Shown here: positions 17,210 through 29,600 of the stretch, in pieces
How positions within the stretch are numbered: the first letter of the stretch is position 1
How the letters are laid out: each line of letters begins with the position of its first letter
Origin: a virus
Direction: 5' to 3' (one strand)
IMG/VR virus record: IMGVR_UViG_3300046804_000544
Coordinates: 62,001-126,000 of that record
DNA: 64,000 nucleotides
Made by a program: the position numbers and the translations under genes
The notes under the pieces: model-generated
Told to the model about the DNA's origin: nothing
Database searches by the model: none
The model's input: only the letters and a program-made list of their open reading frames with translations

Positions 17210-17217
17210 AATAAATA
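17210..17217 (+). promoter_or_regulatory. Late-promoter-like element before gp6
   Basis: AATAAATA lies 21 bases upstream of the ATG at 17239. TATAAATT (17200-17207) just upstream is a second near match. AAGG-type ribosome site GGAAATAAGGT precedes the ATG. Confidence 0.5.
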
Positions 17218-17238
17218 CCTTATAAAGGGAAATAAGGT

Positions 17239-20200
17239 ATGTCAGCAACCGACAGACAAAATAGATTATTAGTAGCAGAAGACTGGAAACGTGTATATCA
17301 AAGTTTCCGTAATGCTGATTTTCAAAGCTATGATTTTGAAAATTTACGTAGAGCAATGATCACTTATATCAGGGAAAATTACCCTGAAGATTACAATGAT
17401 TACATTGAATCTAGTGAGTATTTGGCCCTAATTGACCTCATTGCTTTCTTAGGACAAAGCCTTAGTTTCCGTATAGATCTAAATGCTAGAGATAATTTTT
17501 TAGAATTATCTGAGCGTAGAGAAAGCATATTACGCCTAGCAAGATTGCTCAGCTATAATCCTAAACGCAACATAGCCTCTTCTGGATTATTAAAATTTAC
17601 CACAGTTTCTACAACACAAACAGTGTTTGATGCTAACGGTAGAAATTTAGCAGGACAAACAATTACATGGAACGACCCAGCAAACGCCAACTGGTACGAT
17701 CAATTTATCAAAGTAATAAATGCAGCATTACCAGCTGCTAGACAATTTGGAAATCCAGACGATCGAGCGACTATTAACGGGATACCAACTGATCAATATA
17801 GATTTCAAGCTATTAATACTGACGTACCTTTGTATAGTTTTACAAAAACGGCTGATGGTTTAAATTTACCTTTTGAATTAGTCAGTACTACATTTAAAGG
17901 ATCTTCAACTATTTATGAAGAAGCTCCTTACATAGGTAATAGATTAGCATTTTTATTTAGAAATGATAACAAAGGTTATGGTTCTGTTAACACAGGTTTC
18001 TTTTTATTGTTTAAGCAAGGCACATTAAATCAAGGAACTTTTACAATTACACAACCTAGTACAAACGAAACTATTGATATTGATAGTACAAATATTAATG
18101 ATAGCGATGTATGGTTATATAGATTAGATCAAAATAATTTAGAGTCAGAATACTGGGCTAAAACAGCATCTACTGAAGGTAATAATGTTATCTATAATAG
18201 TTTGAATAAAGCAATTAGAAACATTTATACAGTTGTTACTAGAGCAGGCGATCGAGTAACTTTACAATTTAGCGACGGAACATTTGGAAACCTACCAAGA
18301 GGTACATTTAGAGTTTACTATAGAAGCAGCATTGGAGTTGGTTATACAATTAATCCAAGAGATATAAGAAATGTTTCAATATCTATACCCTATGTTTCTA
18401 ATGCTAATCAATCCGAAGTTTTGACATTAAATTTAAGTTTACAAAATAGTGTTTCTAATAGCGCAGAATCGGAAACTAATTCAAATATTAAAGCAAGAGC
18501 CCCGGCCACATACTATACACAAAATCGTATGATTACCGGAGAAGATTATAATATTAGTCCGCTAGCTGCTAGTCAACAAGTTGTTAAAGTAAAAGCACTA
18601 AACAGAAGTTCAAGTGGTATTAGTCGTTATTTTGATCTAGTTGATCCAACAGGAAAATACAGTAAAACTAATCTCTTTGGAGACGACGGTGCAATTTATT
18701 CTGAGGAATATTCAGACCAATTTAGGTTTACCTATGCAACAAGAACAGACATTGAAGGGATGATTTATAATCAATTGTATGATTTTTTAGAAAAAAAATC
18801 GTTAAGAGATTTTTATTATAACAAATATTATAAAATTATTACCGGGTCATTGAATGTTGCATGGTACAGTAAAACTGTTGATACTAATCAATCTACAGGA
18901 TACATTGGAGCTACCGAAGACACCGTACCTTATAAATTAGGTGTTTATTCCAGCACATTGCTAAGATTTGCAGTGCCAGGATCAATTTTAAAATTTGAAG
19001 CACCTGTAATCAACAATGTTCAACAGTATTTTGATAAAAGCAATAATAACAACTTAATTACAACAAACGGATTAAATTCTGCAACTTCTCTGTGGTGTAA
19101 AATTATTTCTGTTTCTGGAGACGGTACAAACAATGGAAAAGGTTACTTAGTTTCCGGTGAGGGAACAGTAATGCTTAATGACATTGTGCCTAGTAATGCA
19201 ATTCTTACACAGATAATTCCGGCCTGGCGAACAGTGCTAGATACAAATACAATTACAACAATGGTTGATCTAATATTTGGTAATAAGCCGTTTGGTTTAA
19301 GATATGATGTTGAAGAACGTAATTGGAAAATTATTTTTGATGTTAACCTTAATACAACAGACGATTTTAGTCTAGGACAGCAAGGGGATAATTCCAATCA
19401 AAAGAAAGATTCAAGTTGGTTAGTATTGTTTACTACTGACACAGAATATTATACCGTTAAATTTAGATTACGTCGATATATTTTTGAAAGCGATCAACAG
19501 ATTAGATTTTTCTTTGATGCTAGTGATAAAATTTATGATACTAGAACTAACACTGTAACCAAAGATAAAATTAAAATTCTAAGCATCAATACACGGCCTG
19601 ATTCCACTATACCGTTTACATTTGATCGAGATTGGGAAATTACTGAAGAATTTAGAGGCCTAGACGGATATGTAGATACTAAAAAAATACAGGTAACCTT
19701 TAGTGATACTGACGATGACGGGGTAGTTGATAATCCTGATATTTTCGATGAAATAGTAAGTCCAAATGTAAATGTAACATCAAAATATGTAGTTTTAGAA
19801 AGATACACAATTGAACAAGGACAAGAAGACTATAGGTTATTTGATAATTCAAATAGCACAGTTTTGATTTATAATGATGAAACTGAAGTGACTAACTTAT
19901 CTTTGTTTAATGAAGGACAATACTTTTATTTTATCAATGGTGATACTGTTAAAAAATTAGATTTAATTAACGGCTTAGTTGTCAGTTTAGATTATATTGT
20001 ATATCAAGGACGTAATAATTTAAAATTTCAGTACATTCATAATGCAGATTATGAAACAAGAATTGATCCCGGATTAACTAATTTAATTGATGTCTTCATT
20101 TTAACAAAACAATACGATAAAGAATTTAGAGAATGGTTAGATGGTATTAGAGAGGCTGAACCTTTACCTCCTAGTTCTGATGCACTCTACAATTTATTGT

Positions 20201-20694
20201 CACCAGAATTGAATAAGATTAAGTCAATCAGTGATGAAATAATCTATCACCCTGCAAAATATAAAGTGTTATTTGGCAGTAATGCTAGTAGAGATGTACA
20301 GGCAACTTTTAAAATTGTAAAAAATGCAGAAGTTGTAATAAGTGACAACGATGTTAAATCTAGAGTCATTTCTGCAATCAACGAATTTTTTGCACTGGAC
20401 AACTGGGACTTTGGGGATAATTTTTATTTCTCAGAGTTAACAACTTATGTAATGAATAAATTAGCACCAAACATTGTTACTTTTATTTTAGTGCCTAGAG
20501 ATGGTGATTTGTCTTTTGGTAGTTTATTTGAAGTAAGATCTGAAAAAGATCAAATTTTTATTAGTGGTGCTACTGTTGATGATATTGAAATTATTACAGC
20601 AGTGACAGCAAGTAAGTTGCAAGCATCTGGTTCAATAACATTAAACGCAACAGTCACAAACCAACAGGTAATAACAAGTTCAGGAATTAACTAA
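17239..20694 (+). CDS. 6: Baseplate wedge subunit gp6
   Basis: 1,151 residues. The N-terminus (NADFQSYDFENLRRAMITYI, NDYIESSEYLALIDLIAFLG, then SFRIDLNARDNFLELSERR and RLARLLSYNP) is the strongly conserved gp6/baseplate J-like opening in aquatic T4-like phages. Later segments (ARAPATYYTQNRMITGEDYN near residue 420) continue the baseplate-J-like pattern. T4 gp6 has 660 residues, so this version is nearly twice as long, with extra beta-rich sequence in the second half. gp6 dimers form the inner ring of wedges. The stop overlaps the start of the next, giant gene (TAATG). Confidence 0.85.
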   Translation: MSATDRQNRLLVAEDWKRVYQSFRNADFQSYDFENLRRAMITYIRENYPEDYNDYIESSEYLALIDLIAFLGQSLSFRIDLNARDNFLELSERRESILRLARLLSYNPKRNIASSGLLKFTTVSTTQTVFDANGRNLAGQTITWNDPANANWYDQFIKVINAALPAARQFGNPDDRATINGIPTDQYRFQAINTDVPLYSFTKTADGLNLPFELVSTTFKGSSTIYEEAPYIGNRLAFLFRNDNKGYGSVNTGFFLLFKQGTLNQGTFTITQPSTNETIDIDSTNINDSDVWLYRLDQNNLESEYWAKTASTEGNNVIYNSLNKAIRNIYTVVTRAGDRVTLQFSDGTFGNLPRGTFRVYYRSSIGVGYTINPRDIRNVSISIPYVSNANQSEVLTLNLSLQNSVSNSAESETNSNIKARAPATYYTQNRMITGEDYNISPLAASQQVVKVKALNRSSSGISRYFDLVDPTGKYSKTNLFGDDGAIYSEEYSDQFRFTYATRTDIEGMIYNQLYDFLEKKSLRDFYYNKYYKIITGSLNVAWYSKTVDTNQSTGYIGATEDTVPYKLGVYSSTLLRFAVPGSILKFEAPVINNVQQYFDKSNNNNLITTNGLNSATSLWCKIISVSGDGTNNGKGYLVSGEGTVMLNDIVPSNAILTQIIPAWRTVLDTNTITTMVDLIFGNKPFGLRYDVEERNWKIIFDVNLNTTDDFSLGQQGDNSNQKKDSSWLVLFTTDTEYYTVKFRLRRYIFESDQQIRFFFDASDKIYDTRTNTVTKDKIKILSINTRPDSTIPFTFDRDWEITEEFRGLDGYVDTKKIQVTFSDTDDDGVVDNPDIFDEIVSPNVNVTSKYVVLERYTIEQGQEDYRLFDNSNSTVLIYNDETEVTNLSLFNEGQYFYFINGDTVKKLDLINGLVVSLDYIVYQGRNNLKFQYIHNADYETRIDPGLTNLIDVFILTKQYDKEFREWLDGIREAEPLPPSSDALYNLLSPELNKIKSISDEIIYHPAKYKVLFGSNASRDVQATFKIVKNAEVVISDNDVKSRVISAINEFFALDNWDFGDNFYFSELTTYVMNKLAPNIVTFILVPRDGDLSFGSLFEVRSEKDQIFISGATVDDIEIITAVTASKLQASGSITLNATVTNQQVITSSGIN

Positions 20695-23600
20695 TGGCTA
20701 ATCAAAATCAAAGCGAGTCAGGACTTCCGCTATCAAATCAAAGTAATCGTCAAACTTCTGACCTTCTTCCAAGATATTATAGAACAGATGCTAACAAAAA
20801 GTTTTTGTCAGCAACATTGGACCAACTGACTAAACCTGGTAAAGTTAAAAAGTTAACTGGATATATTGGTCGAGCCTATGCTAAATCTACTGTAGCTGAT
20901 GATGTATTTTTACAAGCATCAACTACTGAACGACAAAATTACCAATTAGAACCTGCGGCTGTAATTCAAGATTATCTTGGAAACGTAACCTTCTTTAAAG
21001 ACTATATTGATCATATGAATCATATTGAAGTCTTTGGCGGAATAGTTAATAATCATGCTAGGGTTAACGAACAAGAGTTTTACAGTTGGGACCCACATAT
21101 TGATTGGGATAAGTTTGTTAATTTTGAACAGTATTATTGGTTGCCCGACGGTCCTCCGGCAGTTGAAGTTATAGGTCAAACAGAAGAAATTGAAAGCACA
21201 TTCACTGTACGTACCGAAGATGAAGGAGATACGTATGCATATATTTTTACTCCCGACGGGCTTACAAGAAATCCTACATTGACTTTGTATAAAGGGCAAA
21301 CTTATAAATTTGAAATAAACAGCCCTAACAATCCATTCTCAATTAAAACTGCTAGAGTTAGCGGAGATTTAGAAAGATATACGGACGGAGTCAGTGCTAG
21401 TGCTATTGAAGAAGGTGTTATTACTTTTGTAGTTCCTAGAGGAAGTCCTGACGTATTGTATTATGTTAGCGAAGAAGATGCTAATGTTGGCGGAACAATA
21501 CAAGTTGCTGACATTAATGAAAATACATTTTTAGATGTAGACAAAGATATTATAGGTAAAAAAACTTATAAGTTAAAAAACGGTTTATCTTTGTCTAACG
21601 GAATGAAATTATATTTTACAGGCAAAACTAATCCGTCACAGTACAGCACTGGTTACTGGTATGTTGAAGGAGTAGGAAAAGCCATTCAATTAGTTAATGA
21701 AAAAGATTTAAGCATTATTGGCTCGTATACTGAAGAAGTTAATCAACTTTTTGATGATAGACCGTTTGATAGAGATCCCTTTAGTACAAGTACAGCATAT
21801 CCGGCTAACAAAGATTACATTGTTATTAATCGTGCTAGCCCAGATCGAAATCCATGGAGCCGTTACAATCGTTGGTTCCATCAGGATGTTATTATCCAGT
21901 CTGCTGCTAATAACGGATCTATTGCAGATTTAGATCAAACTGCTCGTGCTAATAGACCTATTATTGAATTTCAAGCAGGATTAAAACTGTATAATTTTGG
22001 TCATAAAGCAAAACTAGATGTTGATTTAATTGATAATTTTACTACAGATGTGTTTTCTACAGTAGAAGGCTCGTTAGGTTATAATATTGACGGAATAGAT
22101 TTGGCACAGGGAATGCGTGTTATTTTTTCTGCGGATCCTGATAGATTTGTAAAAGATAAAATTTTTAATGTTAATTTTATAGAAGTTATTGTACCTAGTA
22201 GACAATTTGAATTTTTAGCAGCTACAGGAGTAGATGTTACTACAGATATTATTACTTGTAATACGCCTCACGGACTTAACACTGGTAATCAAATCACATA
22301 TTTGAATAATGGAAATGCTAGTGTCCAAGGATTAGTCCATAGAAAAATTTATTATGCATATATTATTAATGATACACAATTAAAATTATATACAGATAAA
22401 TTGTTAACGCAACAAGTAGATATTTTTAATATTGGAACAGGAGTTCATTCTTTTGAAGTATTTTCGGGTATTCGCCGACAAATTAATCTAGTAGAAGCTG
22501 ATGACGCAGTTCCTTTAGAAAATGAAACTGTTATTATTAAACAAGGTACAACAAATCAAGGATCTATGTACTGGTATGATGGTACAGACTGGAAGACTGG
22601 CCCTGCAAAAACTTCTGTAAATAATAATCCTTTATTTGATTTATTTGATAGTAATGGAAACAGCTTTGGAGATACATCAGTTTATGATGGGTCTTCTTTC
22701 TCTGGCAACAGAATTTTTTCTTATAAAGTTGGTACTGGACCTAATGACTCTAGTTTAGGTTTTCCGTTATCCTATCAAAATATTAATAATGTTGGTGATA
22801 TTAAGTTTGAATTTAATTTATTAAATGAGTCTTTCAATTACAAAGAAATAACCCAAGTATTAACTAAGAAAACAAATGTTGGATATTTAAAAGTTATTAA
22901 AGATCTAACTAATTTTGACTACGCTAACGGGTGGGTCACATCTAAAGTAAAAAATACGCAACCAGTTATTAGAGTATTTAAAGAGTCTAATTTAACAAAC
23001 AATTTTCCAATTGACGTGTTTGACTATAAAGATAAATTAAGTGATCTTGAAGTTCGAGTGTATATTAACGGGGTTCGTCAAGATAAAGATACTTATTCAG
23101 TAATAGACAGCACTGTTTATAAAAAAGTTCTGCTAGCAAAAGACGTATTGTTAACAGACATAGTTACATTAAAATGTTATACTGCTCAGCCTGCAAACAG
23201 TGTTGGATATTATGAAGTTCCTGTTAGTTTACAAAATAATCCAGGTAACAAAGATTTAGTGAATTTTACTCTAGGCGAAGTTATTAATCACGTTGATTCA
23301 ATAATTGATAATTTACCAGCTATACAAGGAGAATATCCTGGTTATAGCAATCTAAGAGATTTAGGATTTGTAACACCGTACGGCGTAAGATTTGTTCAAC
23401 ATAGTAGTCCGTTAAATTTTGCATTATATCATTTAGGCAGTAAATCTGAAAATATTTTTAAAGCTATTGATCAATCTAGAGAAGACTACAATAGATTTAA
23501 AAAATTATTTTTAAACAAAGCGTTTGATGCAGCAATTTATACAGAACCTAGAGCGTTTGTTGATTACATTTTAACAGAAATGTTAAAAGATAAACCCAAG

Positions 23601-26600
23601 ACAGATAGTTATTATTTGTCAGATATGTTTGCATATTCTGGAGCAAAAGTTTTATCATATACTGTATTAGATGCAACAGTTAAAACATATCCGTTAACTG
23701 CTCATTTTGATTTGGATACATTATCAAATAAAGCAGTAGGAATTTATTTAAATGGCGAACAGTTATTGCAAGGCAGAGATTATACGTTTGGCACTGAAAA
23801 TTTCTTTACAATAACAGCTAATTTATCTGAAGATGATATCATTGAAGTTTATGAGTACGAAAGCACCGACGGAAGTTTTTGCCCTCCAACCCCTACTAAA
23901 TTGGGATTGTTTCCATTATACGAACCTGAAATATTTCTTGACAACACATACCTAACCCCGCAAACAGTTATAAGGGGACATGATGGCAGCATTGTTGTTG
24001 GTTATAATGATTATAGAGACAACCTTTTATTAGAATTAGAAAAACGAATTTTTAATAATATTAAGATAAAATACAATCCTGATATTTTTGATATCTATGA
24101 TTTAATTCCGGCGTACGAAAAAACTCAAACATATACTAGGGCAGAGTATAATCAAGTACTAAGTCAGTTTTATTATCAATGGATTAACAATGCCAGTATT
24201 AACAATAATATATCTTATGAAGGTGATGTTGATATAACTTTTGGATATAGCTACGATCAATCATATGCAATAAATGGCGAAAATGTTCCTGCATATTGGA
24301 GAGGAATTTATTTATGGATGTTTGGAACAGATAGTCCGCATACACGCCCCTGGGAGTGTTTAGGTTTTAGCATTAAACCTCTGTGGTGGGAATCGGTATA
24401 CGGTCCAGCCCCATATACCAGCAACAACTATATTTTATGGGATGATATTGCAAACGGATTAATTCGAGAACCAGGAAAGCCTGTTAGAACAAATTTAAAA
24501 TTTGCAAGGAGCGCATTAACATCTGGACTTCCAGTTGACGAAGACGGAAAATTAATTAGCCCGTTATATTCTAATTTTATACTCGGCTCCTACAACCCAA
24601 CTACGGCCGACAACTACGTATTCGGAGATGTTGGACCAATTGAGACCGCATGGCGCAGAAGTAGTAACTATCCATTTGCTATAATTCAAACAGCATTATT
24701 ATTGCAACCTAATAAAATATTAGGAACATGTTTAGATAGAAGCAGAATAATTAAATCAAAAACAAATCAGTTAATTTATTCTGATACCGGTGTAAGAGTT
24801 AGATTAGAAGATCTTGTTCTTCCATCTACTGCTAGTTCTAATACAAGAACTTTTACTAGTGGTTTGTTAAATTATGTAGTTGATTATCTAACCAGTAGCT
24901 TGACTTCAAACTTAGAAACTTACAAGTCTAATCTAACTAATTTAACAAATAAAATTACATCTAAACTAGGAGGATTTACTACTAAAGAAAAATATAGATT
25001 ACTATTAGATAGCAAAAATCCTTTAAGTTCAGGCGGAGTATTTGTTCCTGAAGAAAGTTATAATTTATTTCTTAATACTAGTTCTGCTATTAAACGAGTA
25101 TCTTATAGTGGCATAATCGTTACTTTAGGAACATCTGGAAAATATGAAGTTAGAGGGTATGATATCGATCGTCCCTATTTTGTAACATATTCTCCTATCG
25201 AACTAGGAAAATATATTAACATTGGAGGCATCTCAGAAAGCTATCTTAACTGGGATACTGAAAAATATTATCTATCTGGAAAAGTTACCAAATACAACGG
25301 AAATTATTATAGAGTAAAGATATCACATACCAGCACTGACAAGTTTAATACCGAATACTTTGTAAAGCTACCAAGCCTGCCGTTAATGGGAGGAGTTGAT
25401 GCATATCTTCCAAACAAATGGAATTTTAGCCAACCTATTGTAGTTCCATACGGCACTACGTTTTCATCACGTCAAGATGTGGTAACTTTTATACTAGGTT
25501 ACGGAGCGTATCTAAAATCTCAAGGTTTTGTATTTGATGATTACAATCCAGAATACAAACTTATTGACAATTGGGAAACTAGCACAAAGGAATTTTTATT
25601 CTGGACAACACAGAATTGGGCAGTAAATTCTGCAATAGCATTAAGTCCATTGTCTAAGAAATTAATTTTTACCCCAACTGAAACTAGTGTTGTTGGAAAT
25701 ATTAGAGATGACTTTTACAATTATAGCATTTTTAGAGCCGATGGACAAAAGTTAAATGCAGAATTTACCAATACATTTAGAGAAGAAAGCACATTTACAC
25801 TTAGTCCTAAAAATACTAATCATGGCATTTACGGTGCAGTGCTATATTTGTTACAAAAAGAACATGTGTTGTTATTAGAAAATCGTACGTTGTTTAATGA
25901 TGTCATCTACGACCAAGAGCCAGGATTTAGACAGGAAAAAATTAAAGTATTAGGTTACATTACTAGCTACTGGTCTGGAGGATTAGATAGTCCAGGTTTT
26001 ATTTTTGACGAAGCAAAAATAACAGAATGGCAACCCTATCAAGATTATTATTTAGGCGAAACTGTTCAATATAAACAATTTTACTATGTAGCTAATAGGT
26101 TCGTCAACGGCAGTGACAGCTTCCAAATGACTGATTCTAATAGGAATGTAAATTGGATTAAAATAGATGAAAAGCCAAAAGCAAAATTATTACCTAATTG
26201 GGATTATAAAGTAGAACAGTTTACTGATTTTTATGATTTAGATACAGACAACTTTGACACTGAACAGCAAAGATTAGCGCAACATTTAATTGGTTATCAA
26301 AAGCGTCAATACCTTGAAAATATTATTAACGATGATGTAAGTCAATATAAATTTTATCAAGGAATGATTATCGAAAAAGGAACACAAAATGTTCTAAATA
26401 AACTTTTTGATGTATTAAGCGCAGATGGCGAGGAAAGTTTAGAATTTTATGAAGAATGGGCTGTGCGTGTTGGTGAATACGGCGGCATTGAAATTTATGA
26501 TGAAATTGAGTTTAAATTAGACGAAAGTTTGTTTAAATTAAATCCTCAACCGTTTGAATTAACATCAACAAATTCTAATATAAATGATTTCATCATTAAG

Positions 26601-29600
26601 CAACTGCCAACTGACATATATCTTAAACCATTGGGGTATAACAATACTCCTTGGTCGACAGACGGAGTAACAGAATATTTAAGGACTCCTGGATATGTTA
26701 GATATGAAGATGTAAAATTAAATTTAGACACTTTAGATGAAGTTTTAACAAAAGATGTTACCGCATTTAAAGAAGGTGATTATGTTTGGTGTGCATTTGA
26801 AGGACGTGATTGGAACGTCTATAGATTTACTAAAACTAATTTTTACGTTGAAGATGTAGAATATAATTCGGGTACACTGTCTATTCAGTGTTCGTCTATA
26901 CCTGAATTAGTCACCGATGATATTATTGGTATTGTTAATTCAGATACAATACAGGGGTTCTACAAAGTTTCGTCTGTTGAATTAAACAAAATTTTTATTA
27001 AAACTACAATTGCAAAATGGCAACCGCCGTTTGCTGATAGTTCTACAATATTAACATTTAAATTTACAAAAATTAGATCGTTGTCTATTGATGACATGAA
27101 TGCTGTATTGCCTGCAAGATTAAAACATAACGAACTTGTATGGGTTGATGATAACGGTAGCGGTTTATTTACAGTGTATAAAAACAATCCTGTTTATCAA
27201 CCTCGTTCTATTAAGAGATTTTCTCTCGATACAGATAATTTAAATTTTGGACAAAAAGTAGCCATAGCTAAGAATGGAAATTTAGCGGCAGTTACAAGCA
27301 ACACTGAAGTTGCAATATTTGGAAAAGATTCTACAGGTTTAGCTTGGATCCAGAAACAAATTATTACCCCAGACCCAACAATTTCTAGTTTAACAAATTT
27401 AAACTTTGGTAAAGAAATCTGTTTTAGCCCTGATGGCAATTGGATGGCAATATCTGCTCCAACTGCTTCATATGTTCGTTCATCGTGGGCTGGTGACTAT
27501 GACGGTGGCCATAGTTATTATGCTGGAGATGTAGTAAGATTAGTTTCTAAGTATAAAAATCCAGTAAGGAATGTTTATCTAAGTACTCATTGGAAAGCTA
27601 AACCAACAGCGGTCTTTCGAGGATCAATTACAGGAACAACGCTTACTGTAACCAACATATTGTCAGGAACTATTGCAATAGGACAGCCTATTAGCGCAAA
27701 TAATATTCTTCCGGGAACAGTTATAACTGCTGGTTCTGGTTTAAGCTGGACAGTTAGTACTAATCAAGTATTAACTGATGCTGTTTTTTATAGCGGACTT
27801 ACTGGAATAGACTGGAGTACTATAAATGTCTTTAGTCAAGATTGGGAAATGGCTACTATGGTAGATGTTGATCCAATTAAACCTGCTAGTACTTTGTTAA
27901 GACAGGGCTATGTTGAGTTATATAACAAGAATAGTCAAAGCGGAAATTACACATTACATTCTAGATTTGTTAGCCCGTTCCCAACAGCAAATGAATTATT
28001 TGGTTCTAAAATGGTACTTAGCAAATCCGGTGATGAATATGTGCTGGCAATTTCTAGCCTAGGTTATAATAACGATCAAGGTCGAGTCTATATGTTTAGA
28101 TATAACTCAGATTTTACCAGCTCGGCATCTTGGCATATGGATTATGATAAAAACTATGTTGGAACTTTTGATCCTACAGTAAAATATTCAGTTGGAGATA
28201 TTGTTTTTAATTCTGACACGTATGAATTATATCAATGTTTATCTGAACAGGATCCTGCACCGTTTACACAAAATCCAAGTGCATGGCAATTAGTTGAAAG
28301 ATCAAATATATTAGGATACTTCCCCCAAGAAGTAGTTACTGGTCAAATTAACCCTTATCTTGTAGTTAAACCTACAAAAGACGACTTAGTAGAAAGTGTA
28401 TTTGAAGGTGATCAGTTTGGTTACAGTTTAAGTTTTTCTAGTGACGGATCAACACTTGCTATATCTTCTCCTTTAGCCGACCAGTATGCTGACAATAATT
28501 TTAAAGGTCTGTATAGAGAAACATTAGCATATAGTCAAAACGATATTGTTTACTATAACGGAATTTATTATTCTTATCTTTTAACATTTAACGGCATACC
28601 TGCTGGTACTTTTAATTTGAATAATTGGACAGCAGTATCTAATTTGCGATATTTAAATTCTGGAAAAGTATTTTTATATGAAAGTACTAATGCTGGATAT
28701 AAATTAATTGATTCGTTAGGGGTATCAGATTTAGATTCAGAAAGAGAAATTAGATTCGGAGAATCTATTGATTTATCAACTGACGGAAGTTTGTTAGTAG
28801 TAGGAAGCCCCGCATTTGATGTAAATGTTATAGACTCTGGAGCAGTATTTTTGTTTGGAAGAAATAATTCTTCTTATAATTTAGTAAAAGAAATATATCG
28901 TAATAAACAAGAAGAAAATGAAAGAGTGGGAACTTACGTTGCTTTAATGAACGATGATGAAACATTAGTTTCCTTTGCAGCGAACGGTGATGTTTATAGA
29001 TATACAACATTTGATTCTTATTCCGAACCATTTACCGGAATTGATTCAACAACTGCAAAATATCTACTAGATCCAGAATCTACGCAAACTGAGCAATCAA
29101 CTACATTTGACAATGATACTTTAAAATTAGTTGAAGTTCAGGTAGATACCGGTCGAATTGATATTTTTGACAAATTTGGAAATAGTTATGTCTATGGAGA
29201 AAGCCTAGATACTAGCGATACAAATTCTACTACTGATGGCTACGGAACTTCAATTGCTGTTGGCAATAACAATATTCTAGTTGGTGTTCCTTACGATAGT
29301 GTAAACTTTGTATTAAATGGTAGGGTTGATACATTTTCAAAATTACCTAATACAAAATCTTGGTCTGTACTGCATGAAGAAGTTCCTAGACCAAATGTTT
29401 ACAACATCAAGAAGGCCTATGTTTATAACAAAATATCTAATACGTTAATTTCTTATATTGATGTAGTCGACCCAATACAAGGAAAAATCCCAGGCCCGGC
29501 AGATCAAGAAATACGATACAAAACATATTTTGATCCGGCAGTTTATGCTGTTGGAACAGAAGGACTAAATGTTGACGAAGGGATGCAATGGTCTGCTAGT